A DNA stretch of 64,000 nt from Aplectana chamaeleonis. Taxonomy: Eukaryota > Nematoda > Chromadorea > Rhabditida > Cosmocercidae. How positions within the stretch are numbered: the first letter of the stretch is position 1; every line of letters begins with the position of its first letter. The translations under genes and the position numbers were made by a program. The stretch spans positions 894,001-958,000 of the forward strand of contig JAPDOI010000021.1 in NCBI GenBank assembly GCA_029168955.1, given 5' to 3'. Positions 44,846-55,540 of this stretch are shown here, one piece after another. The notes below the pieces were generated by a model that was given only the letters and a program-made list of their open reading frames with translations, searched no databases and was not told the origin of the DNA.

Positions 44846-44996
44846 TCTATCCTAGAAGGGGGGCACTCAGGATTAAATCATAAAAAAGAGGTAAAGCTAC
44901 TCGATAGCGGTATTGATCAGTGTACTTATAAACTATAAAAATACTTCAGTCATTGGTACATTTTCGTCCAATCCTGAGTGCTCCCCATCTAGGATA
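44846..44996. mobile_element. Foldback element with TCTATCCTAGA / GGGGGGCACTCAGGATT ends
   Basis: TATCCTAGAAGGGGGGCACT and the right side AGTGCTCCCCATCTAGGATA are inverted, and CAGGATT extends the arms. This is the most complete copy of the G/C-run family seen in pieces across 1-10960 and at 23930. Confidence 0.75.
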
Positions 44997-45149
44997 AACC
45001 CAAGTACATTCGGACCTGGTATTAAATATCAATATATAAAAACTCTAACTCTACTTATCACAATACAATTAATAAATTATGATAAAACATTTCATATGTA
45101 AAAGACATCAACTAAATGGAAAATTTCTTCTTTTTGAATCGAGCAAAAT

Positions 45150-45574
45150 CTACCTCACATCATTGCTCTGCGAGTCAATTTCTCCACTTTGACTGATTCT
45201 GGGTGTACCGTGCCTCTGAGAAAAAATAGATTTTTTTGCAGAATTAAGTAGTAAATACAAAAAATATCAGCTCACTTACATTATTAGGTATCCATTGGAA
45301 GGTTCTGTCGTCGTCGCGGAACTTGTAGCTGCGCATGTCTCTCCTGAAATAATACTGTATTACTTCAGTAGAAAAAGTGAGCAATCGGAAAATATATTCG
45401 TATATGCTTAGGAAATCACCGTAAACCTTAGATTAACTTACAGCGCCTTCTGCAGAGACCTGAATAGCTCGCCATTTAATTTAATTCGATCCCTCACCAG
45501 TGCATCTAACGACGTCCGGGGCTCGTGCTCCGTCCGACCGAGACCCTTGTAGAAGTACCTCGACTCCGTAGACA
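45150..45574 (-). CDS. Small unidentified three-exon gene inside the 5.1-kb insertion
   Basis: Minus-strand exons 45574-45442, 45343-45280 and 45215-45150 join in phase through introns of 98 and 64 bp. Donors are GTAAGTT and GTAAGTG, acceptors ATTTCAG and TTCTCAG. They give about 86 residues before a TAG stop. The peptide is charged, with RYFYKGLGRTEHEPRTSLDA, LVRDRIKLNGELFRSLQ, RDMRSYKFRDDDRTFQWIP and a polar tail ISQSGEIDSQSND. The first exon, with the start codon, was not found: in-frame stops lie just upstream and an AG precedes 45574. No family was recognised. It may be a captured host gene fragment or a genuine small gene. Phase agreement over two introns argues against chance. Confidence 0.5.
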
Positions 45575-45999
45575 CTTTTCAAAATCACTAACGAATCACT
45601 CGCGGATCATCTTCCATGTTCCTTCGCCCATTCCCCAGGCACTCCAAATCGGCGGCTCTTCTTCTGATTCGATCCTCTAACATCTCTAAAAAGATTCGGA
45701 TTGTAAGTATCTCAAGGAAAACTTATAAGTCATGTTGGCAATTTTGTTCAAGATTTTCTAACTGTACCCTAAAAAATAAGACACCTATTCCACAACTTGG
45801 AACTAGCACTCTTTCCGTCTGGGATACGCTCGAGGAAAAGATCAGCAAACAATTAAAAATAGTATTTTACCTCCATAGGCGCGTACTCTGTGTGGACCGG
45901 TTCCGGAATGAAAGCATGCGTACCAACGGAAAATTTCTCCATCTGGAAAACATTATATTATTCAGGAGCGGGGTAAAATAAGAAATGAAGAAGTACGTG

Positions 46000-48293
46000 T
46001 AGGGAAAAAACATTTAATAAAGGGCACCTGGCAGACCAAAATTATTTTGCCAGCGAAACAAAACTATAATGTTACATACTCGATTCAAAACTGTTCAGAA
46101 ATTCAAATATCCGGCCGAATATTCCTTTATTATTTGGCAGATTCTCTATTCGGATAAAATTACAGTTATTGAATTTCATCGAATATACGTAATTCATATT
46201 TTTTTTAATTCACAGAGACATTCGAAATTTGAGATTAAGAGATGAACGATTTTTTTTCATTTAATTTTTTAGACTCATTTGAGGTGTTGCAAAATATTTT
46301 TATAAATATATTCAATCATTTGGAATATTGTCCCGGCTGCAGAAAAAAATTGAGGAAAAAGTCATCATGCACGATGCGGATGACGGAGGCGTATCGAATT
46401 ATAACACGTTGACGTGAGGATGGTGATAATGGAGGCGTGATTGCACGGGAATTGCAGTGCGAGTCATTAACACCTCACAGGGATACTCGTGGGTACACCT
46501 AAGGCACACATAATACATAATTATGTGCTGCCTCGCCGAATGACAACGAGGTCGCACGAACAGTCTAGCTAACGGGTCACAGCAATCACGTACGTAAACT
46601 TCATCGTAGTTTCGAATCACAGAAGAAAATGAAAGCAAGAGCAAAAAAAAGAAATCAATGCAGAGGTGAGAGACGCCAACATTGATTATTTGAGAACGGC
46701 GGGTGACTGGCTCGCAAAGTGCTCGCGACCCGCTGTACCATCACCACTCGCACTCCTGACCCGCTATACCGATAGCGGGTGGCGAGCGGAGACGAGGGGG
46801 CAGCGGGTGGCGAGCACTTCAAAATGAGGGGTGAGCGGGTGGCGAGCAAGGCCCGAAATGCGCGCGGGTCGCGAGCACCGAGTTCCTGAGAACTACACGG
46901 CCGGGGTTCGATCCACTGCCTGTATTAGCGGAATGGGAGATCGCTCACTTAAAAAGAGCATTCGTAGATTTTCAATCAAAGAATTGAACAACCTTAGGGA
47001 ATTTTCGAATGAATTGCTCCTCCGGATTTATTCTTTGCGGATTTTCTTAGTGAATGACAGCTCCGAAGGAGTCCGCTGGATTTTTTTTGAATTGACGATT
47101 AAATTCGAAAATCAGACTTATGTTTAATTCCAAAATGGCTGAAGGTTTTATTCGATTATTAAAGCCGAATTTTTGATTAATTTTCGAATAATAAAGAGAT
47201 TTAATGGAACTTTTTCTTGCTTGCTTATCATTGAAATGTCGCGTCCTGTTCAATTTTAGAAAGCCAAATTACAGTAGCCACCTTTTGAAAAAAAGGGCAG
47301 CCCTACTTGGGGCAAACAACAGTCCAATTCTCGTTAGTTTCCTGATTTGAATTTTTTCCCAAGTTTTTTTAATATAGTATTGTACAATATGTTACGCAAA
47401 TTTTAGGCCAACTTTGCTAGAGCAATTTTTAGTATTGCAGCAGATTTCTTTCCCTGCAATAGATCTGCTAAAACGAGGACGGCGGCCCAACGATTCCAAA
47501 CTTTGAGTTTTAAATGTTAATGCATTACGGAATCGATACGTATGCTCCTTCGATAAATTAAGTACATATAGGGCGATGTGAAGGTACCTATTGGTCTTCT
47601 TTTCACTATGGTTTCCTAGCACATTAGCTGAAAGATTTAGAAAAAGCCCAGAAATTTTAGTCTGCTGAATTTCGCCCCGTAGCCATTCAGTTCAGGGAAA
47701 AAAGTATAGAAAATGCTTCTCGATTACTTGTGCAATTGATACGAAACACTGCATTGCAGGTATGGCGCGCGCGATGATTCTTGCCGCAGGTCCGGCGCGC
47801 GCGACGTTTCAGTGCATTGATTGCAAACGGAGTTCACCTCAAAAGCAAAGCGATTCCGGGGAAAAAGTGGTCGCAAGCCATATCCAGAAATGGCATTTTG
47901 AATCTTGAATACGCCTAGGTTTTACAAAATTGAAGAGAAAACTGAATAGGCGACAATTTATTCAATTTCCTTCGTTTTAACAAAATATAGCTCCGGTATT
48001 GTAATCGAAAACTGATTAACTAGGCTTAACTCAAAATGAAATGGTCTTCTTTCACCTCTAACTATCTTGGTTTACCTCCGTCTTAAAATTTGAACGGGAG
48101 TTTTAAATGTACTTCGAGGACATTTTGCTCAGGTCCAATTGAAATCTATTTGTCTCGCCCGCCGCCGCACTATTTCTTGTGCTCTGGCCACCCTGCAATC
48201 AGCGACAGCCACCTGTCGCTGATGTTTCCAATCAGGGTCATCCATAAATTTGATGATGAAGTGTCGCTGATTTGGAACAGAGTTGCTCATTAA
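46000..48293. other. No gene seen (inner part of the 5.1-kb insertion)
   Basis: AT-rich degenerate repeats occur at 46090-46370 and 46960-47250. A GGTGGCGAGC-rich tract lies at 46680-46890, followed by a B-box-like GGTTCGATCC. A duplicated GGCGCGCGCGA motif occurs at 47762-47810. A short hairpin (CAATCAGCGACAG with CTGTCGCTGAT) lies near 48196. Confidence 0.45.
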
Positions 48294-48868
48294 AGGCAGC
48301 GTACGCGCTAAAAACCGTGTTTATTTTTTTTCACAATTTTGCGCAGGTAGGCTTACCAGGTTGTCATATATCATGAAGAGACCACCCAAAACACTCAAGT
48401 TTCCGAGAAAAACTCGTTTGAAAATCTCGCAGCATTCAGCCTCCTTTTTCTCACGTCTGTCCGGTGTGTCTTGTGTATTACACAAATATCGAAAATTTGA
48501 ACGGCTGAATTGGTTTAGCCCCCTTAACTTTCTGGGTTCCGCAATTCCTTTCGCTTTACTGCTGTCAATGATCATCTAAAAATAGGAGGCTTTCAATATC
48601 CACGTCTTAACTCGAAGATTCTTCGGAATAAAGAATTTAGAAATTTGGATTTCCGCAGCCGGCCGAAGACTGTCGTGGGGTTTCTGTTCCTCGTGTTAGA
48701 TGATCGACCGGGAAAACGCCTTTTCAGACCACGGAGCGATTTTCACGAGCCTATAGCATTATGAATACGCAACATTGAGACCTCAAGCTTCGCCAACTAT
48801 CTCCACTTGGCTCATACATTGGATTGAGAAGAAAAACACAGATGTGGTTTTCTGCGCGGACGCTGCCT
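48294..48868. mobile_element. TTAA-flanked MITE family D
   Basis: Ends AGGCAGCGTACGCGCTAAAA and the complement of AGGCAGCGTCCGCGCAGAAA are inverted, with TTAA at 48290-48293 and 48869-48872. It shares only the outermost AGGCAG with families A, C and E. Confidence 0.85.
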
Positions 48869-49006
48869 TTAAGAGTTGGCGCTTCTATGAGGGCATTCCC
48901 AGGTCACAACCAGCATGTTTGGGTTTGTGTAAGATTAAAGATAAGATGCAACTCAAATTGAAGATCTAAGTTGCATATTAAGACAAATTACTACCGCCCA
49001 CGGTAT

Positions 49007-49842
49007 TCACGTATGATCTTCCTATCATTGCGTCTACCTCAGGGGTTAGGTGCTGTGCTTTTGCTGACGACTTGAAACTGTATCATCCCGTCTCTTGCTT
49101 GGACGACAGTAAGGTCCTTCAGAATGCTATTAATACGGTAGCTCGGTGGTCTAAGATATGGGATCTCCCATTGTCGAGCAGTAAAACGAAAATTATGCAT
49201 CTAGGCCGAAAAAATAGCCGTCTCACCTATGTCAATGATGGTATCGTTCTTGAGGAATGTTAGAGAAATCAAGGACCTGGGCTTTCTCGTTAGAGAAGAT
49301 CTGAGTTTTGAGGCACATTGTGACTTAATTATAAGAAAAGCCATTATGGTAATGCACAATCTGTTCAGGGCTCTGTCCACTCGTAATACCACTGTCTTTC
49401 TGCGAGCTTACAAAACTTATATCCGTCCAATACTTGAATACGGCACAGTAATATATAATCCCAGTAAACAGGGAATATCCTCAAGTTGGAAAAAGTGCAA
49501 AATAGTTTCACACGCAAGCTCATGATAAGGGCCATTGGCTTTCATTATGACTTGATTCCCGGCAGTACAGCAAGGAATACAAACTTCGGGTTGTGTTCAC
49601 TTGTTAGAAGAAGACGTAAATTTGATATGATAATGATCTATAAGGTTCATCATGGACTCACTCGCATCCGATCCAATAGCCTCTTCAAGTTGCGAGCATC
49701 TAGTACCAGGGGTAGTCACTTTAAACTTGCTCTCCCTAGAGCCAGAAAAAGCTAAAGGCGTTTCTTTCTCGTTCATCGAGCTGGTACGGAGCATGACAAA
49801 TTCAGTGAAAGGAATACCGTTTCTCACAATCTTGTCTCTTTC
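49007..49842 (+). pseudogene. LINE ORF2, reverse transcriptase C-terminal part
   Basis: It resumes with FTYDLP and carries CCAFADDLKLYH (the catalytic FADD box) and WDLPLSSSKTKIMHLG. After a frameshift near 49255 come IKDLGFLVREDLSF, AYKTYIRPILEYGTVIYNP and, after another near 49490, LEKVQNSFTRKLMIR. These are the standard palm, thumb and C-terminal blocks of CR1/jockey LINEs. The frame is cut at 49847 by the Gypsy element, and the last codons to a stop lie at 55290-55320. Confidence 0.88.
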
Positions 49843-49847
49843 AAACG

Positions 49848-50015
49848 TGTTGAGACAATGAGACTCACTATGTATAAATGTAATCGTTATCATGATATCA
49901 CTGATATCATTTCTATGCCAGACTAGCTGGCCCTATAAAAGGGGTCGTTCCTGGTATGTATGTTCATTCAGCACTCTCGTCAGCCAATAAAGGTACCTGA
50001 TACTCGTCTACAACA
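49848..50015 (+). promoter_or_regulatory. Left LTR with TATA box and polyadenylation signal
   Basis: TATAAAA lies at 49934-49940 and AATAAA at 49986-49991, in the order expected for an LTR promoter and 3' processing signal. ATGATATCACTGATATCAT at about 49890 is an inverted repeat. Confidence 0.75.
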
Positions 50016-50044
50016 GGGGCGATCAGGACTTCGACTACGCCGAC

Positions 50045-50605
50045 ATGCCCTCCACTATGGAGCAAGATCCCTCGTCATCTACCGAAGCTACCCCACCATG
50101 GCTGGTACAACTGCTTGCCTCCCAGTCGCAGCAGTTGCAGCTGCTACAGCAGCAGAACCAGCAAATCGTCGCCCTGATGGCGAGACTCGAGGACAAGGAA
50201 TCCTCCACTTCCCCCACCTCCGTCACCGCACCCCTACCCGTTCCTGCACCTGATCCCTACGGCGACCTCGTCGGAGACCTCCCAACATTCAGCTATGAAG
50301 AGGACGACGACGCCACCTTTGACACATGGTTCAAACGATATGGACCGGTGATCAACGACCGTGGAGCGACCCTATCGGACGATCGAAAGCGGAATCTGGT
50401 TGTCGATAAACTGGACAGGCGGACATACAAGACGTACTCTGAACACGTCCTACCCCTCGAGCCGCGCCAGATCGATCTACCAACCACAGTGGACAAGCTA
50501 ACCAAGTTGTTCGGGCCCAAGCGAACGCTATTTCGACGACGATTCGAGTTCCTGCAATCAACATGCGAGCCGCTGACCCAATCGTACATCCCATATCGAG
50601 ACTTT
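50045..50605 (+). pseudogene. Gag of the Ty3/Gypsy element
   Basis: The frame begins 30 bp after the LTR with a Gln-rich coiled-coil-like segment and a Pro/Thr-rich linker. A capsid-type block follows (FDTWFKRYGPVINDRGATLS). A TGA at 50606 interrupts it; gag-like sequence continues from 50609, apparently through 50990. No intact CCHC zinc knuckle is seen; a frameshift lies near the expected place (about 50960). Confidence 0.75.
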
Positions 50606-50641
50606 TGAAACAGGATAAAGCGGAACTTCGAGGATGCAGCG

Positions 50642-53600
50642 ATGAAGAACGTTGATAGCGATTCCCTAAAGTGCCTCGTGTTCGTTGCTGGACTGACTGA
50701 TGCTTCACACTCAGAGATGCGACTACGATTGCTCAACAGAATCAACTGCCTAAAAGAGAACGATTCCTCACCTTCGCTGGATGATTTCATCAATGAATGT
50801 GAGACTTTCATTACCCTTCGTTCCGACAACCGTACTATGGAAAGCAAAGAAGTGAATGTGGTTCACCAGAAAAAGCCATATCCTAATAAGAATCGAAATC
50901 TATCTCGAAAAGTCAACTTTCGCAGTCGATCCAATTCCCGAAAACAGGTACGAGAAACTGGATCTTTGTCAAATCGCAAAACAGCACAACTGCCTGGCAG
51001 GAAGCCAATACTTCGACAAAGAAGCCGTAACTTCCGTTGCAACTACGCGATTTCAATACCGCTGGACGCACGTACTTACCTGAGAGTGGAAACCAACGGA
51101 ACTTCTACGCGACTACAGCTCGACACAGGATCTAACCTTACAATGATTTCGCGCAGAACATGGAATAGTATAGGATCCCCTGCCCTCGAGCGAACGACAG
51201 CACTCATCAAAATCGCTGATGGCTCACCGATGGACATTATTTGTCAATTCAAGGCCGATTTCACGATATTCGACCGGCATCACCAACATAGCCTTCATTT
51301 CCCCGCTACTCGCACTTCTATTATCACAATCGTAGGTGCGAAGCGGTGGTTTTTCGGAAATTTCTACTACGAAAATGAAGAAATCATTCTGAAAACCACA
51401 CCGCTTCTATGATAGTGATACAGAAAAGTGCAAGTAGCATGGAAATGGAGGTTACCTCTGGGAAAGGAAGCTGCTATGTCACCGAATCGACCAATCTACT
51501 GGGACTGGAATAGTGTGTGCAAATGTCACAATACCGACAACTCAAGGAGCAGTACAATTGTCGACAAGCTACAGCTGCCCTCAGCAATGTACGCTGCAGT
51601 GTCGTGAGTGATTTGGAGCAACGTTTCGCCTATATGTTTTCAGATGGTCTCGGACGCTGTACAAATACTAAAGCAGTGCTATTCCTCAAGTCTGGTGTTT
51701 GACCTGTCTATCGACAAAAGCGACCCGTCCCGTTTGCAGCCCTACCCAGTGTGGACAAGGAAATCGATAGATTACTCTCTGAAAACGTGCTGTCGCCGAT
51801 TGATCACTCAAACTGGGCGGCACCAATCGTTGATGTAAAGAAGAACAATGGTGCGATCCGACTCTGCGCTGACTTCTCCACTGGTCCCAACCATGCATTG
51901 ATGCTGCATCAACATCCTCTGCCAACAGCTGAAGAAATTTTCACAAAACTCAATGGTGGTGAAATCTACTCGCAGATAGACCTTGCGGACGCCTAACTGC
52001 AAATCGAGGTGGACGAACAATCAAAGGAACTGCTGACTATCAATGCTCACCGCGGTCTATTCCGCTACAATAGACTGCCGTTCGGAGTGAAATCTGCCCC
52101 CGGAATTTTTCAGCAGGTAATCGACTCGATGATTGCTGGTCTTTCTGGAGTTGCGGCATATCTCGATGACGTCATTGTCACTGGTCGCACGAATGAGGAA
52201 CACCGCAGCAATTTGGGAGCCTTGCTCAAAGGGATCCAGAACTATGGTCTTCGCGTCCGGAGGCAAAGTGCAATTTCATTATGTCCGAAATCAACTATCT
52301 TGGAGTCATCATCGACAAATATGGACGCCGCCCGGAACCGAACAAAATCAGAGCTATCACTGAAATGCCTGCACCAAAAGACGTGACACAACTTCGATCA
52401 TATCTAGGTATGATAAACTATTATGGAACATTCGTCAACGACATGCGTCTATTACGAGCTCCTCTGGGCGCGTTGCTGAAAAAGGATGTCAAATTTGAAT
52501 GGAAAGCTGAGCACCAAAAAGCTTTTGACAGAGCAAAAGAAGTTCTCACGTTACCCCTACTGCTCACCCATTACAATCCGAAGTTGGAAATCATCGTCGC
52601 GGCCGACGCATCAGACTATGGAATCGGAGCATTAATTCTGCATAGTTTTCCAAACGGAACAGAAAAGGCCATCTGTCACGCTAGTCGCAGCCTCAACGAT
52701 GCAGAGGAAATACGGTCAAATCGAGAAAAAAGGTTTAGCGCTAGTTTTCGCCGTGCGCAAGTTTCATCGATATCTGATGGGGCGTCACTTCATACTTCTC
52801 ACGGACCACAAACCCTTATTAGCCATTTTCGGAAGTAAAATTGGACTGCCCACATACACCGCCATCCGACTTTTGCGGTGGTCGTTGATTTTACTCGGAT
52901 ACGATTTCAAGATCGAGTATCGACGAACGACGGATTTCGGCCAAGCAGATGCATTATCTCGGCTAATCGCGAAGCAAACTACTTCAGCCGAGGATGTCGT
53001 CATTGCAAACGCCACCATGGAAGCAGAGGCCGCTTGCCGTGCTGTCAACAATATTCTGCCGATCGACATGAACCGGATCGCAGAAGAGAGCACAAGGGAT
53101 GATATACTGCGCGACGTTATGAAGTTCGTTCAAGCAGATTCATGGTCATCGAAGACTTCTTCAGAAATCAGCAGGTACGCCGCTCTGCGACAGTCGCTCT
53201 CTCTTGAAAACGACTGCCTTTTCTTCGGTACACGCATTGTTATTCCGTTGGCACTCCGTCGGCGTGTCTTAGAAGTTCTAATGAAGGACACCCCGGCATC
53301 ACGAGGATGAAAATGCTTGCGAGAGCGTACGTGTAGTGGACAAATCTCACATAGGATATAGAAAATTGCGTACACCGATGTCAGAGCTGCCAAGAAGCTG
53401 CTAAAGCTCCTCGCAAAGCAGAGCTGTATTCCTGGCCCATGGAAAAGGAGAAATGGAACCGCGTGCATATTGCATTTGCAGGACCTCTGAATGGGAAAAT
53501 GTATCTGGTCGTGGGTGATGCGTTTTCCGTCCTGAAATGATAGAAATGCACTCAACAACAACTGCAGCCACAATTCTGCAACTCACACAACTTTTTGCCC

Positions 53601-54470
53601 AATTTGGGAACCCTGCGACTCTGGTGTCGGATAACGGAAGTCAGTTCACTTCGAAAGACTTCCTCGACTTTTGCAAAGCTAGTGTTATCGAACACGTGCG
53701 ATCTCCACCGTTTCATCCCCAATCAAATGGTCAAGCAGAACGCTTTGTTGACACTTTCAAGAGGACCCTAAGAAAGATGGAATCCCAAGAGACGCGTTCA
53801 GATTCACTGCAAATGTTCCTATCCCTATACCGAAGAACGCCGTGCGCATCCTCTCCGAATGGACTCTTTCCAGCAGAGAATTTTCTCGGACGGGAAATTC
53901 GAACCAAGCTAACAATGCTCACGACACCAATAAGCACAAACTTCACAAGAAATGATGCCATGGAAAAACAATTCAATCAACACCATGGCGCTCGTCCGAA
54001 GCAGTTCGAACCTAGCGACAATGTATGGGTTCGAGACTACAGGACAAATCGAAAAAACTGGATCCCTGGAAAGGTTATTGGTCGACATGGTCACGCTGCC
54101 TACGATGTACTTATCGATGGATCGATACAACGACGTCATGGCAACCAGATGCGTCAGAATGTGTCAGACTGTGATGAGCGGGATCTTCTCGATCTTTGGG
54201 ATTTGCCTACAGAACCGCAGCAAATTCCTGATCTACGACATAAGCAACCCGTAGAAGCGGAAATGCCACCTGCCGCGATGGACCAGCCTCTGAGAACGAC
54301 TCAATGTCGACGACAACTGCAACGCCAAGCACGACGCCACAGCCAGTACAACGACCACATCGCCAACGAAGACCACCCAGACGTCTGGAAATGGATCCAT
54401 TCGCACGATCTTATACATAGACTGTTAGATGAATGTCTCGTTTTAAGCCTACCATTCATCTTAGAAGGGA
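50642..54470 (+). pseudogene. Pol of the Ty3/Gypsy element (protease, RT, RNase H, integrase)
   Basis: Protease: LQLDTGSNLTMI near 51115. Reverse transcriptase from 51751 with SNWAAPIVDVKKNNGAIRLC and, after a stop at 51994, LPFGVKSAPGIFQQ and YLDDVIVTG with the catalytic Asp pair. RNase H near 52590 has AADASDYGIGALI. Integrase from about 53300 has LVSDNGSQFTSKDFLDFC and FHPQSNGQAERFVDTFKR, and its tail at 53990-54170 includes DNVWVRDYR. Frameshifts near 52260, 52740 and 53310, several stops, and a foldback insertion at 51292-51451 disable it. Confidence 0.85.
51292..51451. mobile_element. CCTTCATTTCC foldback element, copy 2, inside Gypsy protease region
   Basis: The left end CCTTCATTTCCCCGCTACTC and the right end, complement of CCTCCATTTCCATGCTACTT, are inverted over about 60 bp. 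It replaces protease coding by unrelated residues before STNLLGLE-type pol sequence resumes. The related copy at 7389-8774 is split by another element. Confidence 0.7.
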
Positions 54471-54550
54471 GGTGTTGAGACAATGAGACTCACTATGTAT
54501 AAATGTAATCGTTATCATGATATCACTGATATCATTTCTATGCCAGACTA

Positions 54551-55192
54551 CTCAGGTACTCAGGACGACGGCCGGCGAACCTTTCCCAGCTGGCCCGCGG
54601 TCTCCGTCCTCCGGCCGCCCGCTTTTGGTTCGCCGGCCAGCTTCATGTCGATGGCCCGCCGACTTTTACCAGATGGCCCGCGATCATTATTTGTGTTATT
54701 GTTTACCTCAAGCATGTCACCTCGGACCCACGGCGGAGAAACGCCCCGCCTCGGTCCGCCGCAGTCTGCGGTGAGGAACCACCCTCCCCGCGGATCACGG
54801 CGAAAACCGCCCCCCCCCAGCCGTGAAGATACCCCTATCCCCTCAGCGGTCAAAAATATGCTGGCCTCCGGAGAGTGACTCGAAGTCACCTTTCAGGGCC
54901 GGCATTAGAATGGCGATTGAGGACTCTAGTGAGAAGAGGCGCCTTTTATACCGGCTGTGCACGTGATAACCACGTTACGACGTGATCAGTCGTGATCATT
55001 ATCAAGTGTTTTTCCAACCGGCCAAAATGAAAATGGCGTGGCGTGTTTTGTGGTTCGCTGGGGAGCCAGTATCCGCGCTGCGTGTGCGTCGCATGCAGCA
55101 TGGTTCGCCGCTGGCCGGCACCCTCGAAATGTGGGGCGCCGGCCGTCGTTTTTGGCATAGAGGTTCGCCGGCCGTCGCACTGAGTACCTGAG
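54551..55192. mobile_element. TA-flanked CTCAG foldback element inside the right LTR
   Basis: CTCAGGTACTCAGGACGACG and the right end with CTGAGTACCTGAG are inverted; GGCCGGCGAACCT extends the arms. TA lies at 54549-54550 and 55193-55194. The left LTR has GACTAGCTGG at this point, the empty site. All ORFs within it are palindrome by-products. Confidence 0.92.
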
Positions 55193-55289
55193 TAGCTGGC
55201 CCTATAAAAGGGGTCATTCCTGGTATGTATGTTCATTCACCACTCTCGTCAGCCAATAAAGGTTCCTGATACTCGTCTACAACAAAACG

Positions 55290-55540
55290 CATGCTGGAAA
55301 AGCTCCTTGAGTCGTAGGAATTCTCTTAGCCGTGCATATTAATAATATCTTATGCTTTTTCATGCCACCGTTTTATCTCTATTTTTCACTTGTTTCTATT
55401 TTTAACCTGTTTTATTCTGCCCAATTAGCACCCTCAGGACTTTGTTCCTAGAGGGGCGAGTGTTCCGCTACAAGAGTTATTGTTCTAAACATGGATATCC
55501 ATGTAATAAACATACATACATACATACATACATACATGTA
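55290..55540 (+). mobile_element. LINE 3' end with ATAC-repeat tail
   Basis: The last ORF2 codons end in a stop near 55318, followed by about 190 bp of untranslated sequence and a run of ATAC repeats at 55506-55535. CR1/jockey elements often end in short tandem repeats. Confidence 0.7.

Larger units (their letters stand above)
43880..49004. mobile_element. 5.1-kb TA-flanked foldback insertion in the LINE
   Basis: It lies between LFNI and FTYDLP of the reverse transcriptase, with TA at 43878-43879 and 49005-49006. The left terminal region (after a nested repeat) reads GGCGGTAGTAATTTGGC and the right end is the complement, CAAATTACTACCGCCCACGG. No transposase was recognised. The interior contains repeats at 43880-44029, 44846-44996 and 48294-48868, GGTGGCGAGC-rich tracts at 44310-44500 and 46680-46890, AT-rich degenerate DNA (46090-46370, 46960-47250), and a small minus-strand gene (45150-45574). 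Confidence 0.75.
49848..55284 (+). mobile_element. Ty3/Gypsy LTR retrotransposon inserted in LINE ORF2
   Basis: The 168-bp left LTR (49848-50015) and the right LTR (54473-55284, enlarged by a nested element) start TGTTGAGACAATGAG and end TCTACAACA. The 5-bp duplication AAACG flanks the unit at 49843-49847 and 55285-55289. Removing the unit makes the LINE frame continuous. The two LTRs differ at only a few bases, so the insertion is fairly young. The internal order gag, protease, reverse transcriptase, RNase H, integrase is that of Ty3/Gypsy. Stops and frameshifts make it defective. Confidence 0.92.
39450..55540 (+). mobile_element. CR1/jockey-type LINE split by three large insertions
   Basis: The parts read in order on the plus strand: ORF1 (39746-40101, 41484-41933), endonuclease (about 41930-42660), reverse transcriptase (42694-43879, 49007-49842) and the end of ORF2 plus a 3' region (55290-55540). 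The 3' region ends in an ATAC-repeat run. Removing the insertions 40102-41475, 43880-49004 and 49848-55284, each with one copy of its target duplication, restores continuous reading at each junction. Total length without insertions is about 4 kb. Several frameshifts (near 39963, 42655, 42785, 43430, 49255, 49490) make it inactive. The 5' border is approximate. Confidence 0.85.
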
